Shown here one piece after another: positions 14,290-23,033 of a stretch of DNA of 64,000 nucleotides. Position numbers and translations under genes: made by a program. The DNA is taken from assembly GCF_051414055.1 (NCBI RefSeq), contig NZ_JBLKNX010000016.1:62001-126000 (forward strand), written 5' to 3'. How positions within the stretch are numbered: position 1 is the first letter of the stretch; every line of letters begins with the position of its first letter. The DNA is from Halosimplex halobium. Its GTDB lineage: Archaea; Halobacteriota; Halobacteria; Halobacteriales; Haloarculaceae. The notes beneath the pieces were generated by a model that made no database searches, was not told where the DNA came from, and was given only the letters and a program-made list of their open reading frames with translations.

Positions 14290-15528
14290 TCACTCGCCGC
14301 GGCGCCGGGCGAGCAGACTCCCGACTACGAGCGCGACGAGCGCGCCCGCGACGCCCGGACCGGGTCCGAACCCGCTCGCTGTCCCGGTCGCGGTGTCGGA
14401 CGCCGTCGGCGAGTCGGTCGGCGAGTCGGTCGCGGTCGGCGTCGACGCGCCGCCGGGCTGGACGCCCTCGACGGTGACCGCGGCCTCGCGCCCGTCGGCC
14501 TCGGCCGAGATGGTGACGTTGCCGGCGGTCTCGACCGGGACGCTGAGGACGCCGTCCCCGTCGGTCTCGCCGACCGCCGTGCCCGCCCGGCTGACCGACG
14601 CGTTGGCGACGGGGTTGCCGTACTCGTCGCTGACGGTCACCCGGACGGGCTCGCCGACGACGACGCGGTCGTTGTCGGCGCGGACGCCGATGGCGGGCGT
14701 CCGCTGGATGGTCGCGTTCAGCGAGGTCTCGGACTCGCGGACCTGGAGGCGTTCGGTGACCGACTCGTAGCCCGGCTTCGTGATCCGCACCTCGTAGGCG
14801 TCGTTGACGGGGACGCTGACGGTGACGGTGCCGGTCCCCTGGGTCGTCACGTCCGCGACGCCAGGGACGGTGACGTTGGCGTCCGTCACCGCCCGCGGCG
14901 GGTCGAAGTGGTCGTCGCGGACGGTGAAGGTGACCAGCACCGACGCCTGGCGGACCTGCATGGTCTCGCTGACCTCGCCGTCGACGGTCAGCGTCGTCCG
15001 GTTTCGCAGGTATCCCTCCTTGAACGCGACGAGCGTGTAGTTGCCCTGCTCGATCTCGGGGGTCCTGTACTGGCCGTCGGCGGCCGTCCGCTCGTTGAGC
15101 ACCGGCCGGCCGTCGTGGAACATGCGGACGATCGCGTTGCCGAGCGGCCCCTCGCTGCCCTCGACGGTGACCGTCGCCCGGCCGGCCCGGGCGACCTCGA
15201 TGGTCACGTCCCTCTCGCTGGCGTTCTCGACGACGTAGGGGTGGTTGCGGACGTAGTTCGGGTGGTCGACGTGGATGGTCACGTCGGCCCCCTCGGCCAC
15301 GTCGACGAACGCCTTCCCGTTGCCGGCGGTGGTGCGGTCGACCGGCCCCCCGCCGTCCCACGTGGCCGACAGCTCCGCGTCGGAAAGCGGATTCCCCCCC
15401 TCGTCGACGACGGTCACGGTGAGCGTAACGGTGTCCGACGACTGCGCGCCGACGCCCCCGACGAACGACGCGCTGGCGACGAGCACCGTGAACACGACCG
15501 TGACCGCTCGCGTGCGTACCCGTGACAT
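14290..15528 (-). CDS. Secreted cell-surface protein with Ig/CarboxypepD_reg-like repeats
   Basis: The 412-residue protein starts with a Sec signal (TRAVTVVFTVLVASASFVGG then VGAQSS) and consists of about four beta-sandwich repeats of the carboxypeptidase-regulatory / big-Ig type (for example ARATVTVEGSEGPLGNAIVR, DEYGNPVANASVSRAGTAVG). A Thr-Ser-Asp stalk (DSPTDSPTASDTATGTASG) then leads to GFGPGPGVAGALVALVVGSL and LARRRGE. That tail resembles the PGF-CTERM sorting signal, where archaeosortase replaces the tail with a lipid anchor; the tripartite layout is present although the PGF core is varied. Exposed adhesion or S-layer-associated role inferred. Confidence 0.75.
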   Translation of the reverse strand: MSRVRTRAVTVVFTVLVASASFVGGVGAQSSDTVTLTVTVVDEGGNPLSDAELSATWDGGGPVDRTTAGNGKAFVDVAEGADVTIHVDHPNYVRNHPYVVENASERDVTIEVARAGRATVTVEGSEGPLGNAIVRMFHDGRPVLNERTAADGQYRTPEIEQGNYTLVAFKEGYLRNRTTLTVDGEVSETMQVRQASVLVTFTVRDDHFDPPRAVTDANVTVPGVADVTTQGTGTVTVSVPVNDAYEVRITKPGYESVTERLQVRESETSLNATIQRTPAIGVRADNDRVVVGEPVRVTVSDEYGNPVANASVSRAGTAVGETDGDGVLSVPVETAGNVTISAEADGREAAVTVEGVQPGGASTPTATDSPTDSPTASDTATGTASGFGPGPGVAGALVALVVGSLLARRRGE

Positions 15529-15652
15529 AGCTGGGTGGACCCTCGGCTGGCGGCCTCATATCTCTGTTGGCATCTCTCCGCCGTCCGGGGGATCCGGGCG
15601 CCGGTGGTCCCGCGGTCGCCCCGTCTGTGGCCGTTCGGCGACGAAACCGCCG

Positions 15653-16594
15653 TCAGCGACCGTCGTCGAGGTCCGCGGCCAGCGACTCGACCTCCGCGCG
15701 GGTCGCGGTCGTCATCGCGCCGGGGATCGTCCGCGCCAGCGTCGCGCTCGCGACGCCGTAGGTCAGCGCCTCGCTCGCACCCGCACCCGAGAGGACCCGT
15801 TCGAGGAAGGCGCCGGTGAATGCCTCGTGCTGGCCGGCCGGGTCGACCGCGTCGACCTCGACCCCGTCCTGCTCGTGGATCACGCCGTCGCTGCAGACGA
15901 GCGCTCCGCGCTCGCTGCGCGTGATCACGACCGTGTCGAAGTCCCGCTTCGAGGCGATGGCGTGGGCGAACTTCCGGGGTTCGTCCGTCCGGTCGAAGAC
16001 CGCCCGGGCCTGGTCCTCGTTTGCGATCAGCACGTCGACGGCGTCGAACACGCCGTCGAGCGTCTCGCGGGCCGTCTCGACCGACCAGAGGCCGGGCTGG
16101 AAGTCGAGGTCCATCGCGACCAGCCCGCTGCCCGCCGCCCGGAGGACCGCCTCGGCGGTCTCGACGATGTCGCCCGACAGCGAGAGCGTGCTCCCGGCGA
16201 CGAACGTGGCGTCGGCCCGCTGGACCCGGTCCATCGGCAACTCGCCGGGCGTCACCGACGCCGCGGCGACCCCCTCGCGGTCCTGGACCAGCCGTTCGGC
16301 CCGCGGCGTCGGCCCCTGTTCGGCGAACTGGAGTCCCTGCCGGGCGTCGTCGGCCCACGCGACCTCCGTGTCGACGCCGTGGGCGTGCAGTGTCCGCTCG
16401 ACGCGCCGGCCCAGCGGCGAGTCGGGCAGCTTCGACAGCCACGTCGCGTCGGCGCCCATCGCGCTGGCCGCCACTGCGACGTTGCTCTCCGTGCCCGATA
16501 CCCGCATCCGCACGTCCTCGGCCGTCTCCAGCCGCTCGTCGCCCACCGGCGACAGCCGCAGCGATGTCTCGCCGAACGTCACCAGCTCTGTCAT
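15653..16594 (-). CDS. PfkB-family sugar kinase, 2-keto-3-deoxygluconate kinase-like
   Basis: Ribokinase-fold kinase of 313 residues. N-terminal ELVTFGETSLRLSPVG and the GTESNVAVAASAMGADATWL motif are typical of the family and of KDG kinases. The second PfkB signature, normally D-T-x-G-A-G-D, reads DAVDPAGQHEAFTGAFLE (about 245-262), so the usual catalytic Asp position holds Glu after His. Known haloarchaeal KDG kinases act in the semi-phosphorylative Entner-Doudoroff pathway, and the surrounding sugar-acid genes fit that. The exact substrate is not proven from sequence. Confidence 0.75.
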   Translation of the reverse strand: MTELVTFGETSLRLSPVGDERLETAEDVRMRVSGTESNVAVAASAMGADATWLSKLPDSPLGRRVERTLHAHGVDTEVAWADDARQGLQFAEQGPTPRAERLVQDREGVAAASVTPGELPMDRVQRADATFVAGSTLSLSGDIVETAEAVLRAAGSGLVAMDLDFQPGLWSVETARETLDGVFDAVDVLIANEDQARAVFDRTDEPRKFAHAIASKRDFDTVVITRSERGALVCSDGVIHEQDGVEVDAVDPAGQHEAFTGAFLERVLSGAGASEALTYGVASATLARTIPGAMTTATRAEVESLAADLDDGR

Positions 16595-16743
16595 ACCCCG
16601 TCCATGGACAGCATCCGGTTTAGTTCATGGGGGGTCGTCGTGTGATCAGTACGGGCGGAAAGGCGCCGTCCGCACTCACGGAGCGGGGGTCCACGGCCTC
16701 GAACGGGACGCCGATACCAGGAGAAATATTTTACTATGAGTGT

Positions 16744-16761
16744 ATCGTTATTATGAACGAT
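16744..16761 (+). promoter_or_regulatory. Inverted repeat over the start of the antitoxin gene
   Basis: ATCGTT-N6-AACGAT at 16744-16761 overlaps the ATG (16760) of the AbrB-type gene, and an AT-rich TATA region (AAATATTTTACTAT) lies just upstream. Toxin-antitoxin operons are usually repressed by their own antitoxin at such a site; that is the inference here. Confidence 0.45.
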
Positions 16762-17062
16762 GATCGAGTCTGAGAGTACAAACGATACAGAGGGGGAAGT
16801 CGTTTCGGTCACTAAACACGGCCAGGCGACGATTCCGAAACGGTTCCGCGAGAAACTCGGGATCGAGGCTCCCGGAAAAGTGCTGTTCCGGGAGACCGAC
16901 GAGGGCGAAGTGACGGTCGAGCGAGTCCGGTCGCCGGGTGAGATGCGCGGCTTCGCCGCCCGGAGCGAGGCATCGACGGACGAACCCGCGACCGAGATCC
17001 TCCGCGAGAAGCGGGAACGGGACCGATCGGACCGCGACGCGCGGTTCTCGTCGGAGGAGTGA
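16760..17062 (+). CDS. AbrB/MazE-type antitoxin (VapB-like)
   Basis: 100-residue protein with an N-terminal swapped-hairpin AbrB domain (VVSVTKHGQATIPKRFREKL, residues 14-33, then GIEAPGKVLFRETDEGEVTV) and a basic-acidic C-terminal tail that would wrap the toxin. The stop TGA overlaps the toxin ATG as TGATG. It should bind the adjacent palindrome and neutralise the PIN protein encoded next. Confidence 0.85.
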   Translation: MIESESTNDTEGEVVSVTKHGQATIPKRFREKLGIEAPGKVLFRETDEGEVTVERVRSPGEMRGFAARSEASTDEPATEILREKRERDRSDRDARFSSEE

Positions 17063-17481
17063 TGTCGGTCCCCGACAGTGTCGTCTTCGACGCCGAACCG
17101 CTGATCGCACACGCGGACGACGAACCCGGGGGCGACGTGGTCGAGACGTACCTCGACGCGGTCGCCGTCGAGGGGACCGCCGGCTACGCCAGCTGCGTGA
17201 CCCTCGCCGAGGTCCGGTACACCATCGCCCGGAAGTACGACCGGGCGACCGCCGACGAGTATCTCGACTGGCTCGGCGACATCGGGGTCGAAACCGTGGA
17301 TATCGGGGATCTCTGGAGAGTCGCCTCGGAACACATCCTCGCGCACAACCCCGCGCTCGGCGACTCGTTCGCGCTGGCGACGGCTGAACACGTCGGGGCG
17401 ACGCTCCTGGTCGACGGTGACGACGACTACGACGGGGTTTCCGACATCCGGATCGAGCGGTTCCGCGACGGCTCCGCGTAG
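17062..17481 (+). CDS. PIN-domain ribonuclease toxin (VapC-like)
   Basis: 139-residue PIN protein. The acidic metal-binding residues are visible as SVVFDAEPLIAHADDEP (D at about 9, E at 11), VTLAEVRYTIARKY (E at about 50), and GDSFALATAEHVGATLLVDG (D at about 101). The ATG at 17062 overlaps the antitoxin stop; a GTG one codon earlier is also possible. Together with the AbrB-type partner it forms a complete VapBC-style type II system, presumably cleaving RNA when released. Confidence 0.85.
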   Translation: MSVPDSVVFDAEPLIAHADDEPGGDVVETYLDAVAVEGTAGYASCVTLAEVRYTIARKYDRATADEYLDWLGDIGVETVDIGDLWRVASEHILAHNPALGDSFALATAEHVGATLLVDGDDDYDGVSDIRIERFRDGSA

Positions 17482-17602
17482 CTGTCGGCGGTGACACGCG
17501 GGTCGGCGGCGGGATCGACAGGCCCGTCGGGTTCCATCGGCCACCGGGGTGACTTCGGCCGTCTCGGTTCCCGAACTGGACTCCGCCGGTGATCCCGATC
17601 GG

Positions 17603-19909
17603 TCAGTCCCGCCGGCCGCCGTGGCCGGGGTAGTCCCGCTCGAAGCGGGCCTCGATCTCCTCGGCGTCGAACTCGACGACGACGGGGCGGCCGTGCGGAC
17701 AGGCCCACGGGTTCTCGCAGTCGTCCAGCCGTTCGAGCAACTCCGTGATCGACCCCTCTGTCAGCGAGGTGTTGCCGGTGATCGAGGGGTAACAGGCCAG
17801 GTCGGCCAGCAGTTCGTCGGCGGCGGCCTCGACGGTCTCGGCGGCCGACCCCTCGCCCTCGACGAACGCCGCCAGCGCGTCGCGCAACAGGTCGGGGTCG
17901 GCGGTGTCGGCCATCAGCGAAGGCACCGTTCGCACCTCGACCGTCCGGTCGCCGACCCGCTCGGCACGAAACCCCAGCGTCGACAGCGCCTCACCGTAGG
18001 TCTCGAACAGTTCCGCCTCCCGGGCCGTCAGCGAGAGCTCGACCGGCTGGGCGAGCGCCTGCGTCGTCGTCTCGCCGGCGAACTGCTCGCGCAGCCGCTC
18101 GTAGTTGATCCGCTCGTCGGCGGCGTGCTGGTCTATCATGACCAGCCCCTCGTCGGTCTCCGCGAGGACGTACGTCCCGTGGAGCTGACCCAGCACCCGC
18201 ATCGAGGGGAGTGCGTCGAACGCCGACGCCCCGTCGTCGCCCGTCTCGACCGGCTCGCCGTCGCCGAGCCGTGCCTGGTCGTGCCCGCCGGCGAACTTGC
18301 GACTCCGGTCGTCCCGGTCGCCCGTCGGCGTCGAGTCGGCGGACGCCCCGTCGCTCACCGAACCGGACGCGGGTCCGGCGTCCGACGACTCCGGGGTCGC
18401 CCCGTCGGCAGTCGACGCCGAAGCCGTCCGGTCGTCGTCCGGTTCCGTTTCGGACTCCGGACTCGCGTCCGCGACGGCCGCGTCCCCGTCGTTCTCCGTG
18501 GCCGATCCCCTCGACGGATCGGTACCCGGCGGCGTCGAGCGGGGCGAGGGCGCCGACGGGTCCGAGGAGAACGTCGGGCCAGTGGTCGACGCGGTAGTCG
18601 AGTCGACCGTCCCGTCGGTCCCGGACTCGCTCGATCCGGCGGTCGACTCGCCGGCGGTCGCCGACGCGGTTCCGCCGGACGATTCGGCCACACCGGACGA
18701 GTCGTCCCGGCTCGCCGACCCATCAGTGGCGCCCTCGCCGTCGGTTGCGTCGGCCTCCACGTTCGCGTCGGAATCGCTCCGTTCGGGCGCGATCTCGGCC
18801 TGTTCGGGCGCGGACTTGCCGCGGGGGGCGCCGCTGCGGAGCAGGCCCTCGTCGAGTAGCGCCGACTCGACGGCGGTCTCGATCTGCTCGCGGACCCCTT
18901 CCTCGTCGGCGAACCGGACCTCCAGCTTCCGGGGGTGGACGTTCACGTCCACGTCGCCGGCGGGCACGTCGAGGAAGAGGACGGCGAAGGGGTAGCGGTC
19001 GGGCGCCAGCTGGTGGCCGTAGGCGTCGATGACGGCGTCGCGGACCGCGCTCGCGGTGACGTACCGGCCGTTGACGTACGTCGACAGGTACTCCCGGGTG
19101 CTCCGGGTGGTCTCGGGGTGGCTCACCAGCCCGGACACCCCGTCCAGCGGGGCCGCCGGCAGGTCGGCGGCGTCCCTGTCGCCGTCCGCGCCGTCCGCGC
19201 CGTCGCCGCTCCCCATCGAGACCTCGACCATCGACTCGGCGACCTCCCGGCCGTAGACGGCCATGACCGCCTCGCGGCGGTCGCCCCCGCCGGTCGTGGC
19301 GAACGTCTCGCGGCCGTCGTGGGTCAGCGAGACGGCCACGTCGGGGTTGGCCAGCGCGTAGCTCGTGACGACGGTGTTGACGTGGGCGAACTCCGTGCCG
19401 TCCTGCTTGAGGTACTTCCGGCGGGCGGGGACGTTGTAGAACAGGTCGTCGACCTCGATGGTGGTGCCCTCCGGGCAGCCCGCGGGCTCGACGCCCGTCA
19501 CCTCGCCGCCCTCGACGGTGAGCTCCGTCCCGCGGTGACTGTCCACGTCGCGGTCCGCCCGCGGACGGGTCGTGATCGTCAGCCGGGAGACGGCGCCGAT
19601 GGCGTGCAGCGCCTCGCCGCGGAAGCCCAGCGTGGCGACGCCCGACTCCAGGTCGTCGATGTCGCGGATCTTCGAGGTGGTGTGTTCCTCGACGGCGCGG
19701 CGGACCTCGTCCTCGGTCATGCCGACCCCGTCGTCGGCGACGGTGACGCCGTCCTTGCCGCCGCGCTCGACGGTCACGTCGACCCGGGTGGCGCCGGCGT
19801 CGAGGCTGTTCTCGACGAGTTCCTTCACGACCGAGGCCGGGCGCTCGACCACCTCGCCCGCCGCGATGCGCTCGACGGTCGCCTCGTCGAGCCGGCGTAT
19901 GTCGACCAT
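17603..19909 (-). CDS. mutL: DNA mismatch repair protein MutL
   Basis: Mismatch-repair matchmaker and nicking endonuclease that works with MutS. The N-terminal GHKL ATPase shows KELVENSLDAGA (about 29-40), VADDGVGM (about 57-64) and ATLGFRGEALHAIGAVSRL (about 91-109). Residues about 345-560 are a long, very acidic Ser/Thr/Asp linker. The C-terminal domain keeps the endonuclease motif DQHAADERINYE (about 590, the DQHA-x2-E-x4-E pattern) and the zinc-site ACPHGRP near the end, so it should be nicking-competent. ATG 19909 is preferred over two preceding GTGs. mutS lies about 29 kb away in the same window. Confidence 0.96.
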   Translation of the reverse strand: MVDIRRLDEATVERIAAGEVVERPASVVKELVENSLDAGATRVDVTVERGGKDGVTVADDGVGMTEDEVRRAVEEHTTSKIRDIDDLESGVATLGFRGEALHAIGAVSRLTITTRPRADRDVDSHRGTELTVEGGEVTGVEPAGCPEGTTIEVDDLFYNVPARRKYLKQDGTEFAHVNTVVTSYALANPDVAVSLTHDGRETFATTGGGDRREAVMAVYGREVAESMVEVSMGSGDGADGADGDRDAADLPAAPLDGVSGLVSHPETTRSTREYLSTYVNGRYVTASAVRDAVIDAYGHQLAPDRYPFAVLFLDVPAGDVDVNVHPRKLEVRFADEEGVREQIETAVESALLDEGLLRSGAPRGKSAPEQAEIAPERSDSDANVEADATDGEGATDGSASRDDSSGVAESSGGTASATAGESTAGSSESGTDGTVDSTTASTTGPTFSSDPSAPSPRSTPPGTDPSRGSATENDGDAAVADASPESETEPDDDRTASASTADGATPESSDAGPASGSVSDGASADSTPTGDRDDRSRKFAGGHDQARLGDGEPVETGDDGASAFDALPSMRVLGQLHGTYVLAETDEGLVMIDQHAADERINYERLREQFAGETTTQALAQPVELSLTAREAELFETYGEALSTLGFRAERVGDRTVEVRTVPSLMADTADPDLLRDALAAFVEGEGSAAETVEAAADELLADLACYPSITGNTSLTEGSITELLERLDDCENPWACPHGRPVVVEFDAEEIEARFERDYPGHGGRRD

Positions 19910-19997
19910 CACCACCCCGTCGGGGCGGCGCCCTCAAAACACTCCCGGAGCACCGGCCGGGACACGACCCGAACCGAGCCGGGTTGCCCCGGCCGGT

Positions 19998-20444
19998 TCA
20001 CTCGCCGCCGGGGCCGTCGCTCTCCCCGGTCCACTCGGCGGCCCGGTGGTTCTCCACCGCGCGCTCGACGGCCTGTTCGAGGGACTTGAAGTGCATCTCC
20101 TCGACGGCGCCGTCGGGCGTGTACCAGCAGTAGTCGTCGTGGTCCTCGCCCAGCTGCACGTCGCGGCTGCGGGCCTGCACGCGGTACAGCACCGCGTACA
20201 CCGGCTCGTCGCCGCTCCCCCAGATGTCGGTCACCGTCTTGACCGGCTCCTCGACGGTCGTGTGCAGTCCCACCCGCTCGTGGAGCGTCCGCCGGAGCGC
20301 CGCCTCGGGGTCGGCCTCGGCCTCGATCCGACCCCCCGGGAACGTCCACGGCCGCAACCCGCTCGTCACGAGCAACACGTCCCCGTCCGGGCCGAAGACG
20401 ATCCCCCGCTGGGTCACGTGCCCCCTGAAGTACGACTCGCCCAT
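19998..20444 (-). CDS. Nudix-fold protein with degenerate Nudix box
   Basis: 148-residue protein with the Nudix fold order: RGIVFGPDGDVLLVTSG strands, then PWTFPGGRIEAEADPEAALR and RTLHERVGLHT. Compared with G-x5-E-x7-R-E-U-x-E-E-x-G-U, the Gly, Arg, one Glu and the closing Gly-Leu are present, but the Glu after Arg is Thr and the second Glu of the E-E pair is Arg. Those positions bind catalytic metal, so hydrolase activity is doubtful or altered. It lies between mutL and a Gfo/Idh gene; a nucleotide-sanitising role is suggested only by the fold. Confidence 0.72.
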   Translation of the reverse strand: MGESYFRGHVTQRGIVFGPDGDVLLVTSGLRPWTFPGGRIEAEADPEAALRRTLHERVGLHTTVEEPVKTVTDIWGSGDEPVYAVLYRVQARSRDVQLGEDHDDYCWYTPDGAVEEMHFKSLEQAVERAVENHRAAEWTGESDGPGGE

Positions 20445-20667
20445 GGTGGTGGGAATCCGGCCGTACCACCGTCAACGTTTCCCTCCCGTCACCGCCGCCG
20501 TCGGCCGGTTCGGCGTCGCCCGGCATCGGCGATCGGCCCGGGATATGTATACGAATTCTGTTTAGTATCCCGAATAGTTAGGAATCTTATCTGAATTCGG
20601 CGGTGCGGTCGCGGCGGCGCGGCCCGGTGACCAAAACCCATACGTCGGTCCGCTTGCAGGGTGGGCT

Positions 20668-21759
20668 ATGGACGACGACGCCGCCCGCATGGACATCGGA
20701 CTCGTCGGGCTCGGCGAGCACGGGGAGACACACGCGGAGTTCCTGGAGGAGCTGGGTCACACGGTCCACGCGGTGGACCTGGACCCGCGGGCGAAGGAGC
20801 GCTTCCGCGACCGCTACGACGCGACGATGTACGAGGGGCTGGACGAGCTGTACGCGGCCGGCATCGACGCGGCGATCATCTCGACGCCGAACAAGTTCCA
20901 CGAGACGGCGGCGCTGAAGGCCTTCGACGCGGGGCTGGACGTGCTGATCGAGAAGCCGCTGGCCCACGACCTGGCCAGCGCCGAGCGGATCGTCGAGCGG
21001 GCCGACGAGACCGACAGCATCTGCATGTGCGGCTATTTCCACCGGTTTCGCAACCGCTGTCGGCTGGCGAAGGCCTACGCCGAGAGCGGCCGGCTGGGCG
21101 AGGTCACCCACATCGACGCCCGGTACATGCGCCGCCGGGGGGTCCCAGGGCTGGGGACGTGGTACACCTCCCGGGAGATCGCGGGTGGCGGCGCGCTCAT
21201 CGACGTGGGGTCGTTCGTCGTCGACCTCGTGCTCGACTTCTACGGCTGGCCGGACCTGGAGAAGGTGGTCGCGACCACGCGCTCGGACTTCGGCGACCGC
21301 GAGGACTACGCCTACCTCGAGATGTGGGGCGAGGACGACGAGGCGAAGATGTACGACGTGGAGGACTCGGCGACCGCCTTCTGCGAGTTCGAGGGCGGCC
21401 GGACCGCACACCTGGAGGTCGCGTGGGCGGCCAACGCCCGCCGGCGCCACGAGTACAACATCCGCGGCACCGAGGCCGGCGTCTCCCTGGACATCACGAC
21501 GCCGCTGGAGTCGGTCGACCCCTCCGACGGCCAGCACCGCGACTTCCGGCTGTACGAGGTCCGGTCCGACGTGGTCGACCACTACGTCGACAGCGAGCTG
21601 ATCCCCCCGGCCAACGACCCGTTCCGCGAGGAGCTCGCGACCTTCCTCGCGGCCGTCGAGACCGGCGAGCCGCCCGACCGCTGCACCGCCGAGCAGGCGC
21701 TGGCCGTCCAGCGCGTCGTCGACCGCATCTACGAGGCCGCCGACCGCGACGGGATCTGA
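20668..21759 (+). CDS. Gfo/Idh/MocA family oxidoreductase
   Basis: NAD(P)-dependent sugar or cyclitol dehydrogenase type protein of 363 residues. The Rossmann motif GLVGLGEHGETHAEF lies near the N-terminus, and the family signature DVLIEKPLAHDL (about 92-103) contains the conserved E-K-P with the catalytic Lys. A later His in the DVGSFVVDLVLDF region replaces the usual D-x-G-x-H-x2-D pattern, so the second motif is only partly kept. An AT-rich upstream segment around 20545-20590 should hold the promoter. ATG 20689 is an alternative start. Sugar substrate unknown. Confidence 0.82.
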   Translation: MDDDAARMDIGLVGLGEHGETHAEFLEELGHTVHAVDLDPRAKERFRDRYDATMYEGLDELYAAGIDAAIISTPNKFHETAALKAFDAGLDVLIEKPLAHDLASAERIVERADETDSICMCGYFHRFRNRCRLAKAYAESGRLGEVTHIDARYMRRRGVPGLGTWYTSREIAGGGALIDVGSFVVDLVLDFYGWPDLEKVVATTRSDFGDREDYAYLEMWGEDDEAKMYDVEDSATAFCEFEGGRTAHLEVAWAANARRRHEYNIRGTEAGVSLDITTPLESVDPSDGQHRDFRLYEVRSDVVDHYVDSELIPPANDPFREELATFLAAVETGEPPDRCTAEQALAVQRVVDRIYEAADRDGI

Positions 21760-21910
21760 CCGGGCCAGCGGCGACAGCCCCCGACCCGGCCGACGGCGGC
21801 TCCGACCGGGTCCGGTCGAGAGCGGCGCCGGCGGGACGCCCCGCGTCGGCGGACCGGGCGACGACGCGCCGGCGGGACACGGTTAAGTGTGGGCCGCGAC
21901 AGTGAGGGAC

Positions 21911-22702
21911 ATGAGCGACGGTGACAGCCGAGGCGGGGACCGGATCGCCTCGGTCGGCACGGCCTTTCGGATCCTCGAAGCGGTGCGCGAACGCGACAGC
22001 GCGGGCGTGACCGAACTCGCCGAGGCCCTGGACCTCCCGAAGAGCACCGTCCATCACTACCTCGCCACACTGGCCGACGACGGGTATCTCCGCGCCGAGG
22101 ACGGCCGCTATCGGCTCGGACTCGGGCTGTTCACGCTCGGCGCGACCGCGCGGACGGGCGAGCGGATCTACCACGTGGCCAAGCCGAACGTCGACCGGCT
22201 GGCGGAGACGACCGGCGAGCAGGCGCGCCTGGTCGTCGTCCACGACGGCCGCGCGATCACCCTCTACCAGGCGACCGGCGACGCGGTCGACGACCCGCCG
22301 ACCTACGCCGGCACCGTCGAGGACCCCCACTGCACGGCCGCCGGGAAGGCCTACCTCGCGGAACTCCCCGAGGAGCGGCTCGACGAGTTCCTCGCGGACC
22401 ACCGGCTCTCCCGGCGGACCTCCAACACGATCACCGACCCCGAGGAGTTGCGCGGGACCCTCTCGACCATCCGCGAGCGCGGCGTCGCCTTCGACGACGA
22501 GGAACGCGACGAGGGCGTCCGCTGTGTCGCCTCGGCGGTCTCTGACCGCTCGGGCGAACTGCTCGGTGCCATCAGCGTCTCCGCCCCCGTCGACCGCATG
22601 CCCGACGACCGGTTCCGCTCGGAGATCCCCTCCCAGCTCCGCAACGTCGTCGGCGTCGTCGAGTTCAACACCACTTACTCCGAGTGGTCGGACACGCTCT
22701 GA
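21911..22702 (+). CDS. IclR-family transcriptional regulator
   Basis: 263-residue regulator with an N-terminal winged helix-turn-helix (SVGTAFRILEAVRERDSAGV, then TELAEALDLPKSTVHHYLAT, about 15-55) and a C-terminal IclR effector domain (CTAAGKAYLAELPEERLDEF at about 145, and GVRCVASAVSDRSGELLGAI SVSAP). ATG 21911 follows a TATA-like GGTTAAGTG. It lies between a Gfo/Idh gene and the convergent GH127 gene, so it likely senses a sugar or sugar acid and controls one of these. Confidence 0.88.
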   Translation: MSDGDSRGGDRIASVGTAFRILEAVRERDSAGVTELAEALDLPKSTVHHYLATLADDGYLRAEDGRYRLGLGLFTLGATARTGERIYHVAKPNVDRLAETTGEQARLVVVHDGRAITLYQATGDAVDDPPTYAGTVEDPHCTAAGKAYLAELPEERLDEFLADHRLSRRTSNTITDPEELRGTLSTIRERGVAFDDEERDEGVRCVASAVSDRSGELLGAISVSAPVDRMPDDRFRSEIPSQLRNVVGVVEFNTTYSEWSDTL

Positions 22703-23033
22703 GTCCCCGGCTCGAGTCGGTTTCCGCTCGCCCCGCCCGCGGACCCCTTCCCCCACCTTTCTACGACCCCTAATTACCACATTCCAATATATGACATATT
22801 TAGAATGGTTTCGGGACCACCATCGATACGCTCTGTCGGTATGCAGAGAGAGGGAGAGAAGTGTGGCAGGCGGTCCGTGACGCATGGCCGTAGTACCGGG
22901 TGTGGAGACGGCATCCTACGGGGGAGTAGGAATGACTCAGTCTGACAGTGGTCGGTACGTGCCTGCCGACCTGAATTCGATCCGGGGGAATCTTAAACAT
23001 ATTCTAGAAAAAACTACATTTCGGGACAGGGGG
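22703..23033. other. Intergenic region between convergent genes
   Basis: 331 bp between the IclR and GH127 stop codons. It contains an AT-rich imperfect palindrome near 22781-22806 (ATTCCAATATATGACATATT) of the kind seen at regulator sites, but no gene start that it could control; a 45-codon frame from 22805 is not convincing. TATA-like TCTTAAACATATTCTAG near 22990-23006 has no following gene. I see no other structure. Confidence 0.5.

Noticed and set aside
22805..22942. 45-codon frame after the IclR gene
   Set aside because: Low-quality composition, no convincing promoter spacing, and between convergent genes.
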